Source: Pedobacter gandavensis (GTDB lineage: Bacteria > Bacteroidota > Bacteroidia > Sphingobacteriales > Sphingobacteriaceae). Taken from it: a stretch of 64,000 bases of DNA. The stretch is from positions 620,001 through 684,000 of the forward strand of contig NZ_WNXC01000001.1 in assembly GCF_014172405.1 (NCBI RefSeq). The letters run 5' to 3'. Below are positions 1 to 7,195 of the stretch, in pieces; position 1 is the first letter of the stretch; each line of letters begins with the position of its first letter. A program made the translations under genes and the position numbers. The notes under the pieces were generated by a model. That model was not told the DNA's origin. It did not search any database and saw only the letters and a program-made list of their open reading frames with translations.

Positions 1-1
1 A

Positions 2-2281
2 GAAAAGGCGTCCTATTCTCAGATTCTTGAATTTGCAGTAGCTAAAGCAATTGAAGAAGAAACGCTGTTAGGGATGCTGAAAGCCATGGTAGAGGCCCAG
101 TTGTTGTTTACGGATTTAGATGCTAATATTATAGGGCCAGAGTATTTTGCGCGTACTGACCAGTCTCAGGGGGAAGCAGCCGGAGCATACTTGATAGCGG
201 AAAGAAAAGTATTGTCCGGAGATCTGATTAGCGCCCCATTGAAGTATTTATCTCCTTGTATCACTACTTTACTTGATTTAACTCAAAACAAAGTAAATGA
301 AGGTTTTAGTGTTTTTGTTAAGGAGTTTTATAAACGATATGAAGGGCAGGAGGTTTCCTTGATGAATGCGCTTGATCCAGAGTTAGGAATTGGTTATGGG
401 CAGTTAACTTCAGCGGCCAGGGAAGTAGGTTTGGCTCAGGAGCTGCCTGGGCATGTCCAAAAAAAGAGTTCAACTTTAATCCCTTGGACGGGTTTAACCA
501 AGGCATTGATGAAAGCCATGCTTAAAGGTGATCGTGGTCAGACTGAGGTGTTGCAGTTGAGAGATTTAATCCCTGCCCAGCAAGAGGAAAATAGTGTGAA
601 ACCTGCAAATAGCTTTAGTGTACTAGCGAGGTTTGCAGGGGATTTAGTCGTCTTGGATAGTATTGGTGGTTGCACTGCAAATGCTTTGGCTGGGCGCTTT
701 ACGCTGGCAAGTGAATCTTGTACTCAACATTGTAAAACAATCGCGGCAGCAGAGGCGGAAGCAAATCCAGCGGTGATTTTCTTTGATATGGCTTATATGG
801 CGGAAGGAAGAGTAGATAACATCAATCGTAGAAAGCAGATTTATACCTATGAATTACCTATTCTCAACTACTCCTGTAGCGAGGCGCTGATTGGCCTAGA
901 TGATATTTTAATACGGGTTCAAGGTGACGAAGTTATTCTATTTTCAAAGAAATATGGAAAAAGATTGATTCCAAGACTAGCTTCTGCCTACAATTACAGC
1001 AGATCAGACCTGTCTGTGTATCGGTTTTTATGTGATTTGCAGCATCAGGGAATCCAGTCTCAGGTCTTGTTTGATGTGCAGCAGCTGTTACCGGGGCTGG
1101 ATTATTACCCGAGAATTCAATACGAAAATCTGGTATTATCTGCCGCCAAATGGCGGGTAAAAGGAGCGAGACTGAAAGGAGGTTGTACGGTCGGGGCTCT
1201 GGATGAAATTGGGGTGCCTCGTTACTTTTCTGTTGGATCCGGAGATCAGACTTTGTGTTTCGACAAAGCTAATCCTATCGATCTTACATTCTTTAAATAC
1301 TACCTAAATCAATATGACGATTTCGTTATAACAGAGGTTATTGGTGTAGATAGTCAGGTGTTTAAGGATGAGTATGGTAAGTTTTACTTTACTCAGATTT
1401 TGTTGGCAATAAGTCACCAGGAGGAAATGTATCCGGCTTATATTTCCCGAGATGTCAGCCGTGATTCATTGACTGAACCGGTCATCATGCCTGGGAAAGA
1501 TTGGTTGTGTTATGAGATTTATTGTCATTCGGACAGGAGTAATTTCCTTTTATCAGAACGGATCAGAGGGTTTATCAACACCTATAGTGCTGCTTTCCAT
1601 ACTTGGTTTTTTATCAGGTATAATGATCCGAGCCCGCATCTTCGATTGAGGATTCAACTGAAGGATCAACAGTCGGGATATATATACATGACTAAACTCA
1701 TGGAGCTGTTTGCTCCAGATCTCCTGGAAGGCTTGATCAAAGATGTCCAGTTGAAAACCTATTACCGGGAGCTTGCCCGTTATGGTGGGCCTCAAATGCT
1801 ACTTACAGAACAGCACTTCAGTAGGGATAGTCTTTATGCGCTGGAGCTTCTTGCAAACCATCCAGAGGATTTTTCAATTTATACAAATTGCATCAGTCTG
1901 ATGAAAGCCGCGCTGGAAGCTCTGCAGTTGGAAAAGAAGGAAATACTGGGATTTGTCAGAAAGGTGCAGCGTGCTTTTGAGCAGGAGCACCACCTTAAAA
2001 CAGAAGATTTCAAAATGGTGAACCGGGAATGGACTAATTTTAAAGCCCAGCCTCAAGAAAATGGAGTTCAAAATGAATTGCAATTCAGGGAGCTTAAGCA
2101 GTCTTTCCTGAGTACCCTTGAGGCTACTGCGGTGGGACAAAGGCGAAGCTTGTACTGTAGCCTGTTTCATATGCACATCAACCGGCTATTTTCTGATCAT
2201 CAAAGGGCACATGAGCTCATCATTTATAGTTTCTTATACAAGCAAATGCAAATGGATCTGCAAAAGGCGACCTCGATTTAA
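2..2281 (+). CDS. Class I lanthipeptide dehydratase (LanB), 5'-truncated by window edge
   Basis: The reading frame is open from base 2, so the gene begins outside the window; 759 residues are visible. LanB enzymes are usually about 1000 residues, so roughly a quarter is missing. The enzyme glutamylates Ser/Thr of a precursor peptide using Glu-tRNA and eliminates glutamate to give Dha/Dhb. The C-terminal ~260 residues, from the DWLCYEIY segment on, form a typical SpaB-C/thiopeptide-type elimination domain, with FFIRYNDPSPHLRLR and the later ELARYGG motif. The upstream part fits the glutamylation domain (Lant_dehydr_N). The gene converges on the histidine kinase, with 12 bases between stops. 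A candidate substrate gene lies 1.2 kb downstream on the same strand. Family assignment is strong; the product and the rest of the cluster cannot be seen. Confidence 0.9.
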   Translation, partial: EKASYSQILEFAVAKAIEEETLLGMLKAMVEAQLLFTDLDANIIGPEYFARTDQSQGEAAGAYLIAERKVLSGDLISAPLKYLSPCITTLLDLTQNKVNEGFSVFVKEFYKRYEGQEVSLMNALDPELGIGYGQLTSAAREVGLAQELPGHVQKKSSTLIPWTGLTKALMKAMLKGDRGQTEVLQLRDLIPAQQEENSVKPANSFSVLARFAGDLVVLDSIGGCTANALAGRFTLASESCTQHCKTIAAAEAEANPAVIFFDMAYMAEGRVDNINRRKQIYTYELPILNYSCSEALIGLDDILIRVQGDEVILFSKKYGKRLIPRLASAYNYSRSDLSVYRFLCDLQHQGIQSQVLFDVQQLLPGLDYYPRIQYENLVLSAAKWRVKGARLKGGCTVGALDEIGVPRYFSVGSGDQTLCFDKANPIDLTFFKYYLNQYDDFVITEVIGVDSQVFKDEYGKFYFTQILLAISHQEEMYPAYISRDVSRDSLTEPVIMPGKDWLCYEIYCHSDRSNFLLSERIRGFINTYSAAFHTWFFIRYNDPSPHLRLRIQLKDQQSGYIYMTKLMELFAPDLLEGLIKDVQLKTYYRELARYGGPQMLLTEQHFSRDSLYALELLANHPEDFSIYTNCISLMKAALEALQLEKKEILGFVRKVQRAFEQEHHLKTEDFKMVNREWTNFKAQPQENGVQNELQFRELKQSFLSTLEATAVGQRRSLYCSLFHMHINRLFSDHQRAHELIIYSFLYKQMQMDLQKATSI

Positions 2282-2293
2282 AATTACCTTCCC

Positions 2294-3382
2294 CTAATTT
2301 GCGCCAAGGTGGATTTCCAGGGAAAGGATAAACTGCTCATCCTGTTTGGACGTATGGAGTGCTGCATGGTCTCCATACGCTGCTTTTAATCGTTTTTTTA
2401 TGTTATCCAGGCCAATATGATGGCTCGGATGCAATTGGTTTTTGTTGATGAGGTTTTTAGTTTCCACCCGTAATACACCCTCCTCGTATTTTAAATTAAG
2501 GTAGGCAGGGTGGGCTTCCTGGAGCAGGTCACCGTGTTTAAACATGTTTTCGGTGAGGGTCATTACCAAAAGTGGAATGATTTCGAGTTCTGCAACCTCA
2601 TCTTCATATTCCAAGCTAATAAAAAGCTGCTGATGTGATTTCAATTTATGCAGTTTAATCAGATTTTCCACTTGTTCCAGTTCTCCAATCAAAGGGCCGG
2701 TGGAATGGCTCACTTCCTCAATAGAATACCTCATCATTTCTGACAACGTAATAATAGCTTCTGCAGCATCTGGGGCTGCTTTCCTGGTGCTTGTGTAAAT
2801 GAAGTTCAAAGTGTTAAAAAGAAAATGCGGATTGATTTGTGCTTTTAAATGTGCATGTTGAGATTTGATCAGATCGGCATAAATTCTTTGATTCTCAATA
2901 ATAATCAACAGCCTTTCCTTTTCTTTTTCTTCAGCACGTTTTCTTTCTTCAAAATAGCGGAGGATATAATAATAGGCGCTGGAAAAAAGGATGAAATACA
3001 CAACGCGATAGGAAGTTCCAAGGTAAGCATCTAGACTCAGTTGTGGTGGATTGGTAAAAACTAAAAATCCATTTCGATGAAGGAAATCTGTAAGATTCAG
3101 CGTAAAGTAAACGTAGACTGCGACTTCTAATGCGATGAAGAGAGGTAGCCTCCAGAGTGCTTGAACGGTCTTCATCTTTGCGGCAGGCATAACAAAATGC
3201 GCGTGAAAATAAAATAGAATAATATTAAAAAAATAAAAGAAAGCATATACTCCAACTGGAGCAAATTGTTTTCTTATGAGTCCCATGATGACTACTTCGT
3301 AAAAAATAAAGATAAACCATCCAATGAAATGGATCTTGTATTTACGTAAGAAGTTAATCAGGAAGGGAGGGAAAATATTCAT
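2294..3382 (-). CDS. LytS/YehU-family membrane sensor histidine kinase
   Basis: A 362-aa protein with four hydrophobic segments (about residues 17-36, 43-65, 78-97 and 125-142), a charged coiled linker (145-175), and a His_kinase domain with the signature QINPHFLFNTL. The presumed phospho-accepting His is H186. A C-terminal ATPase region follows (ENMFKHG as N-box-like motif, HHIGLDNIKKRL near the end). There is no large extracellular sensor domain, as usual for Bacteroidota LytS kinases. It should phosphorylate a LytTR regulator; one is encoded 263 bp upstream on the same strand. The gap between them carries a small opposite-strand gene that looks like a lanthipeptide precursor. The ATG at 3380-3382 is the only convincing start. 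Confidence 0.9.
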   Translation of the reverse strand: MNIFPPFLINFLRKYKIHFIGWFIFIFYEVVIMGLIRKQFAPVGVYAFFYFFNIILFYFHAHFVMPAAKMKTVQALWRLPLFIALEVAVYVYFTLNLTDFLHRNGFLVFTNPPQLSLDAYLGTSYRVVYFILFSSAYYYILRYFEERKRAEEKEKERLLIIIENQRIYADLIKSQHAHLKAQINPHFLFNTLNFIYTSTRKAAPDAAEAIITLSEMMRYSIEEVSHSTGPLIGELEQVENLIKLHKLKSHQQLFISLEYEDEVAELEIIPLLVMTLTENMFKHGDLLQEAHPAYLNLKYEEGVLRVETKNLINKNQLHPSHHIGLDNIKKRLKAAYGDHAALHTSKQDEQFILSLEIHLGAN

Positions 3383-3466
3383 TTCGTGTAAAAAAAAAAG
3401 GCGTTAGCGTAATACTTTTTTATTGACCATTGATCCGATCTAATTTTCATAAAAAAACTTATTATT

Positions 3467-3625
3467 ATGAAAAAAGACATCGTTTCGTTCGATCTAAAAA
3501 AAAGTACATTATTTGTATTCAAATCAAAAAAAAGTAAATCAAGACTTTTTCCAACTTTAACCGATCCAACCAATGGAACTGCAATATCCCATACTTGTAC
3601 ATTTCTCATTTCAGATGCTGAATAA
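3467..3625 (+). CDS. Candidate lanthipeptide precursor peptide, 52 aa
   Basis: ATG at 3467-3469, TAA at 3623-3625, 52 residues. It starts MKKDIVSFDLKKSTLFVF and ends GTAISHTCTFLISDAE. Residues 7-11 (SFDLK) resemble the FNLD-type LanB recognition box of class I leaders. Residues 19-26 are basic (Lys/Ser/Arg). The C-terminal part, from about residue 27, is rich in Thr/Ser (T30, T32, T35, T38, S41, T43, T45, S49) with one Cys (C44), enough for a single (methyl)lanthionine ring plus dehydro-residues. It follows a LanB on the same strand, lies between a kinase and its regulator, and is followed by a hairpin. No Shine-Dalgarno sequence is seen, which is normal here. A weak TAATTTTC -7-like element lies at 3441-3448. 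I infer a precursor from composition and context; I cannot match it to a named peptide. A spurious small frame remains possible. Confidence 0.62.
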   Translation: MKKDIVSFDLKKSTLFVFKSKKSKSRLFPTLTDPTNGTAISHTCTFLISDAE

Positions 3626-3635
3626 TTCAGCCCTT

Positions 3636-3681
3636 ACGATGAAATCTATTCAGAGATACTTCGGTTAGATTTCATCGTTTT
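3636..3681 (+). terminator. Hairpin after the candidate precursor gene
   Basis: Perfect 13-bp inverted repeat: ACGATGAAATCTA at 3636-3648 and TAGATTTCATCGT at 3666-3678, 17-nt loop, then TTT. It begins 10 bases after the precursor stop, so it can end plus-strand transcription. The left arm contains the TAG stop codon of the response regulator (3646-3648) and the right arm lies inside that gene's last codons. Read on the minus strand it is not followed by a T-run. Confidence 0.6.
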
Positions 3682-4392
3682 CTCCGCTAGGAACATCAGG
3701 AATTGTTTCTTGTATGTTGTACCCAATGGAATCTCCATCTTGTTACTCAGTACAATTGTATTTCCTTCTACTTTTTGAATGTAATTTACAGCAACAATGA
3801 AGGAGCGTTGTACCCGCACAAAATTGTTGATGTCTTGTAACTTGCATTCCAGTTCTTTCATGGTCAAATAAGCGACATGCGTTTCTGTGTTGGTGTGAAT
3901 TTTTACGTAATTGTTCAAACCTTCAATGGTAATGATATCTTTTATATTGATTTTTGTGTATTTCTGAATTTGATCTGTTTTAATAAAGAAGAAATCATCG
4001 GCAGGGACAATGGTTTTACTTGTGTTTTCCAAACTCATTAGTCTTTTGATCATTAGCGCAAATTTACTCATCGAGATTGGCTTCAATAAATACTCATTGG
4101 CTTGTACTCCGAAAGCTTCATAAGCATATTTGGAATGACCTGTGGTGATAATCAGGTATTTTGTTTTCGCTCTAATCGCTACGGAAAGATCTAATCCGGA
4201 TATACCAGGCATATCCATATCCATAAAGACAATATCAATGTTGTCTTCCTCAGAAATTTCCATTAATGCCTGTAAAGGATCAGTAAAATACTTTAGCAGC
4301 TGTAGATTAGGTATGGCTTCAATGTAATCTGCCAGGAGTTCTACAGCATGCTTCTCATCGTCAATAATGACGCAGTTTAATTTTTTATCCAT
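3646..4392 (-). CDS. LytTR-family response regulator
   Basis: 248 aa from the ATG at 4390-4392, which is preceded by AGGAGGAGATCA, a good Shine-Dalgarno. The frame is open a further 65 codons upstream, but that part is low-complexity and lacks domain character. An N-terminal receiver (1-120) has D11/D12, phospho-acceptor D58 in the FMDMDMP segment, and K104 in YLLKPIS. A C-terminal LytTR DNA-binding domain (about 140-245) includes the NNYVKIHT and RVQRSFIV strands. It is the likely partner of the LytS kinase downstream on the same strand. Given the adjacent LanB and precursor-like gene, it may control the lanthipeptide locus; that is inference. Its last codons form one arm of the hairpin at 3636-3678. 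Confidence 0.9.
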   Translation of the reverse strand: MDKKLNCVIIDDEKHAVELLADYIEAIPNLQLLKYFTDPLQALMEISEEDNIDIVFMDMDMPGISGLDLSVAIRAKTKYLIITTGHSKYAYEAFGVQANEYLLKPISMSKFALMIKRLMSLENTSKTIVPADDFFFIKTDQIQKYTKINIKDIITIEGLNNYVKIHTNTETHVAYLTMKELECKLQDINNFVRVQRSFIVAVNYIQKVEGNTIVLSNKMEIPLGTTYKKQFLMFLAEKTMKSNRSISE

Positions 4393-4930
4393 TGATCTCC
4401 TCCTATAATTCAAATACTTATTAATAAATCTAATCAAAAAATATATTCGCAACGTAAAAACCACATTTGACGTAATACATTTTTTTGTTACATGAAATTT
4501 ATTAAGGATCTGTAAAGATAAATCAAATTTGGGGATAAAACTACATTTCGAGCATAGGTTGCAGGATTCTGGACTTAAATAACTCATAAATTAGCTTAGA
4601 CTGACTATAAAGGCAATTATTTCATTAACCACATAAATCCAATCATTCACCACGTGAAACCTGTATTTGGTGTAAAAGAATTCGTGAATATAAAAGCCTT
4701 GATTACTTTTAGACCATCCCCCCTATAAAACAAGATTCCTGGTGCATGGAGGTGCATCAGGGATTTTAATTAAAAGAGATCTATACGCACTCAAATCATA
4801 CCCAAAAGGGGGTAACACCCCTTTACACTTCTTCCATATTATGTTTCTTGTAATTTTTTTCAAACCTTCATTGCAATAGCATTCTGGTATTTGGCAATTC
4901 CGCGCTTTTGTTATATTTGAGTTTAAATCT
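4393..4930. other. 538-bp intergenic region with hairpin
   Basis: AT-rich gap between the divergent response regulator and cupin genes. I found no coding frame longer than about 36 codons on either strand and nothing resembling a second precursor. A compact hairpin lies at 4805-4824: AAAGGGG, loop GTAACA, CCCCTTT. A short repeat of GGTGCAT occurs at 4741-4756. The cupin promoter occupies the right end. The leader of the response regulator mRNA may start in the left half. Confidence 0.6.
4890..4919 (+). promoter_or_regulatory. Bacteroidota-type promoter of the cupin gene
   Basis: TTTG at 4890-4893 and TATATTTG at 4912-4919, separated by 18 bases. This fits the known Bacteroidota consensus TTTG-N19-TAnnTTTG closely. 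The predicted transcription start, near 4926, would lie only a few bases before the ATG at 4931, so the mRNA would be nearly leaderless. Confidence 0.55.
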
Positions 4931-5272
4931 ATGGATATGCAAAGCGAATTGTTTCAAATAGAAGCAGAAATGCCCTGGGAAGACCTTGGCGATGGAATAA
5001 AAAGACAGGTGTTTGGCTACAATGACCAGATCATGTTGGTTAAAGCTAAATTTGAGGTTGGCGCAATAGGAACCTTACATGAACATCATCATACGCAGGT
5101 GACTTATGTAGATAGCGGAATCTTTGAAATGACCATTGGAACAGAGAAAAAGACACTTGTAAAAGGAGATGGGTTTTATGTCCCACCGCATACGATCCAC
5201 GGTTGTGTATGTATCGCGGCAGGAACACTGATAGATTCTTTTAGTCCAGCTCGGGAAGATTTTTTGAAGTAG
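4931..5272 (+). CDS. Small cupin-domain protein
   Basis: A 113-aa single-domain cupin. The metal-binding motif is visible as HEHHHTQVTYV (motif 1, three or four His and a later Glu in the SGIFEM strand) and PPHTIHG (motif 2). Single-domain cupins of this length are often small-molecule or metal-binding proteins, sometimes enzymes such as pectin-degradation KdgF-like lyases; I cannot choose a substrate. No signal peptide, so it is cytoplasmic. The start at 4931 is supported by the promoter just upstream; a second ATG at 4937 is possible. The 3' end overlaps the convergent MFS gene by 32 bases. Confidence 0.85.
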   Translation: MDMQSELFQIEAEMPWEDLGDGIKRQVFGYNDQIMLVKAKFEVGAIGTLHEHHHTQVTYVDSGIFEMTIGTEKKTLVKGDGFYVPPHTIHGCVCIAAGTLIDSFSPAREDFLK

Positions 5273-6482
5273 GCTCGTCTACAGCCTTCATAAATTTGTA
5301 TAAATAAGCACAAGCCAGTAACAGGCATGTCAGGATCAACCATAGGGTGTTGTAACCATGATGATCGGCGATATAAAATCCAGCAGATGGACCTACAACT
5401 TGTGCAACAGACCATACTAACATGTATCCGGCTGCATATTGTCCCCTGTTAAATTCATTTGCCCTACTCATTACAAACGTATTGACAAAGGGTAGGGCAA
5501 ACATTTCACCAACAGTGAAAAATACGATGCAAAGCACCCCTAATACTAGGGGTGATCCAAAAGGCAACATCAATACCAGAAAGGAAGCTGCAATTAATAG
5601 GACGCCAATGGTGATAAAAAATACTGAAGATTTTTTTCCTTCAATTTTATGAATCATTACCATTTCAAAAAGGGCAATAATCACTCCATTAAGGCCTAAA
5701 ATCAGACCAATCATAAATTCATCAATCTTCCAGGATTCTTTAAAAAACACTGGAACGACCCTAAACATCAGGAAAAAACAGATGATAAAAATGGTACTCA
5801 GGAGTAGAAACTTGATAAACAGCACATCTTCCCATGGTTTGCGCACTACGATGCCTTTCACCTTTTCTTTAATGGTCTTTCTGTAACCTTTGATTTTTGG
5901 CAGGAACCATAAAATCGCCAATCCGGCAAAGATGCCTACTGCACCATCCACATAAAATAATAGTCTGTAATTATAGGACGCAATCAAACCACCCATACTT
6001 ACTCCAAAGGCCCAGCCAATATTTGTGGCCAAACGGTTCAAAGAGTATGATCTTGTTTCCAAACCAGGCTTGGCATAAGCAGCGATGGCCGCGAAATTTG
6101 CCGGACGAAAAGCTTCCGCGAAGAAACTGATTACGACCGCCAGAATGCAAAGTGTATGAAAATGTGTAATGCTGGCAAAAAAAAGAAAAAAACTACCTCC
6201 GATGATAGCCGAAAGGATTTGAACCGGCCTAAAACCAATCATATCCGTTAATTTACCACCCGCCGCAGATCCCATAATTGAACCCACGCCAAATAGCGTA
6301 ATGACCAATCCGGCATCGGAAGGGGAGCGGTGCAAAGATTGGGTAACATATAATCCCATAAAGGGAACGGCCATATAACCACTGCGGTTAATGAGCATCA
6401 CAATGCTCAAAATCCAGGTTTCCCGACTCAGTCCTGAGAACGATCTCTTGTAGTTCCCTGCAATATCTTGAAGTAATGACAT
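5241..6482 (-). CDS. MFS transporter (MdtH/YfcJ-like drug efflux type)
   Basis: A 413-aa protein with about 12 hydrophobic helices. It has the MFS A-like motif between helices 2 and 3 (GGKLTDMIGFRPVQI) and the central cytoplasmic loop rich in Lys/Arg (FLPKIKGYRKTIKEKVKG). It is the length expected for a 12-TM H+-coupled exporter. The substrate cannot be inferred from sequence. It converges on and overlaps the cupin gene; the overlapping tails encode the poorly conserved C-termini (VDEPTSKNLPELD). Confidence 0.85.
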   Translation of the reverse strand: MSLLQDIAGNYKRSFSGLSRETWILSIVMLINRSGYMAVPFMGLYVTQSLHRSPSDAGLVITLFGVGSIMGSAAGGKLTDMIGFRPVQILSAIIGGSFFLFFASITHFHTLCILAVVISFFAEAFRPANFAAIAAYAKPGLETRSYSLNRLATNIGWAFGVSMGGLIASYNYRLLFYVDGAVGIFAGLAILWFLPKIKGYRKTIKEKVKGIVVRKPWEDVLFIKFLLLSTIFIICFFLMFRVVPVFFKESWKIDEFMIGLILGLNGVIIALFEMVMIHKIEGKKSSVFFITIGVLLIAASFLVLMLPFGSPLVLGVLCIVFFTVGEMFALPFVNTFVMSRANEFNRGQYAAGYMLVWSVAQVVGPSAGFYIADHHGYNTLWLILTCLLLACAYLYKFMKAVDEPTSKNLPELD

Positions 6483-6603
6483 GATTTATTTTAATCCTGA
6501 AAAGCGTCTTTTAGGACACTTGTAATATTTCTGCCAAGATATCAAAATAAAATTGCCATTGTAGCAAAACAAACTAACTTTAGAAAGTTCAAATGAAGAA
6601 ATT

Positions 6604-7179
6604 ATGGCAATTAACTTACGTAAAGGCGAAAAAATTAACATTGGTCTCACAAAAATTAGTGTAGGCTTAGGTTGGGATCCAAATGAAGGGACAGGGCATG
6701 ACTTTGATCTGGATGCTTCTGCATTTATGGTGGATGGAACGAGAATGATTCCCGCTGAAGAATATTTCGTTTTTTATGGAAATGATAAATCGCCTGATGG
6801 CGCATTGTTCCATACAGGTGACGATCCTACAGGTGGTAATAGTGCGACTGGTGACGATGAAATTGTTAAGGTTGACCTTTCTCTGGTAGATGAACGGATT
6901 CAAGAAATCCTGTTTGTAGTGACCATACATGAAGCACAAGTCAGGAGACAGAATTTCGGACAAGTACGCAGTTCATACATAAGAATTGTAGACGATACCA
7001 ATGGTGATGAAGTGGCTAAATATGAGTTAGATGAAGATTTCTCTATTGAAACAGCGATCGAATTTGGTAGGCTTTATAAGAGAAATGGTAGCTGGAAATT
7101 TGAAGCTTCTGGTAGAGGTTATAAAGAAGACCTGGCTTTTTTCCTGTCTAAATATTATACAGGGGAAATTATCAAATAA
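6604..7179 (+). CDS. TerD-family calcium-binding stress protein
   Basis: A 191-aa cytoplasmic protein made of one TerD domain. It starts with the hallmark MAINLRKGEKINIGL, followed by VGLGWDP and DFDLDASAFMV, and later the acidic GDDEIVKVDLS segment that in the family binds Ca2+. TerD proteins are linked to tellurite and general stress resistance and to a phage-defence-associated ter system, but here no terC, terZ or other ter gene is adjacent, so this is a solitary copy. AATTG-N19-TAACTTTA at 6551-6582 resembles a Bacteroidota promoter and gives a ~16-nt leader. It converges on the PAS kinase, 16 bases between stops. Confidence 0.92.
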   Translation: MAINLRKGEKINIGLTKISVGLGWDPNEGTGHDFDLDASAFMVDGTRMIPAEEYFVFYGNDKSPDGALFHTGDDPTGGNSATGDDEIVKVDLSLVDERIQEILFVVTIHEAQVRRQNFGQVRSSYIRIVDDTNGDEVAKYELDEDFSIETAIEFGRLYKRNGSWKFEASGRGYKEDLAFFLSKYYTGEIIK

Positions 7180-7195
7180 TTCCCCCTGGTAGTTA

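Noticed and set aside
3379-3609. Minus-strand frame of 76 codons opposite the candidate precursor
   Set aside because: Low-complexity, Phe/Asn-rich, no domain, and overlaps the better-supported plus-strand precursor frame.
4393-4587. N-terminal extension of the response regulator frame
   Set aside because: The 65 residues have no receiver character, while the ATG at 4390-4392 has a good Shine-Dalgarno and starts the receiver directly.
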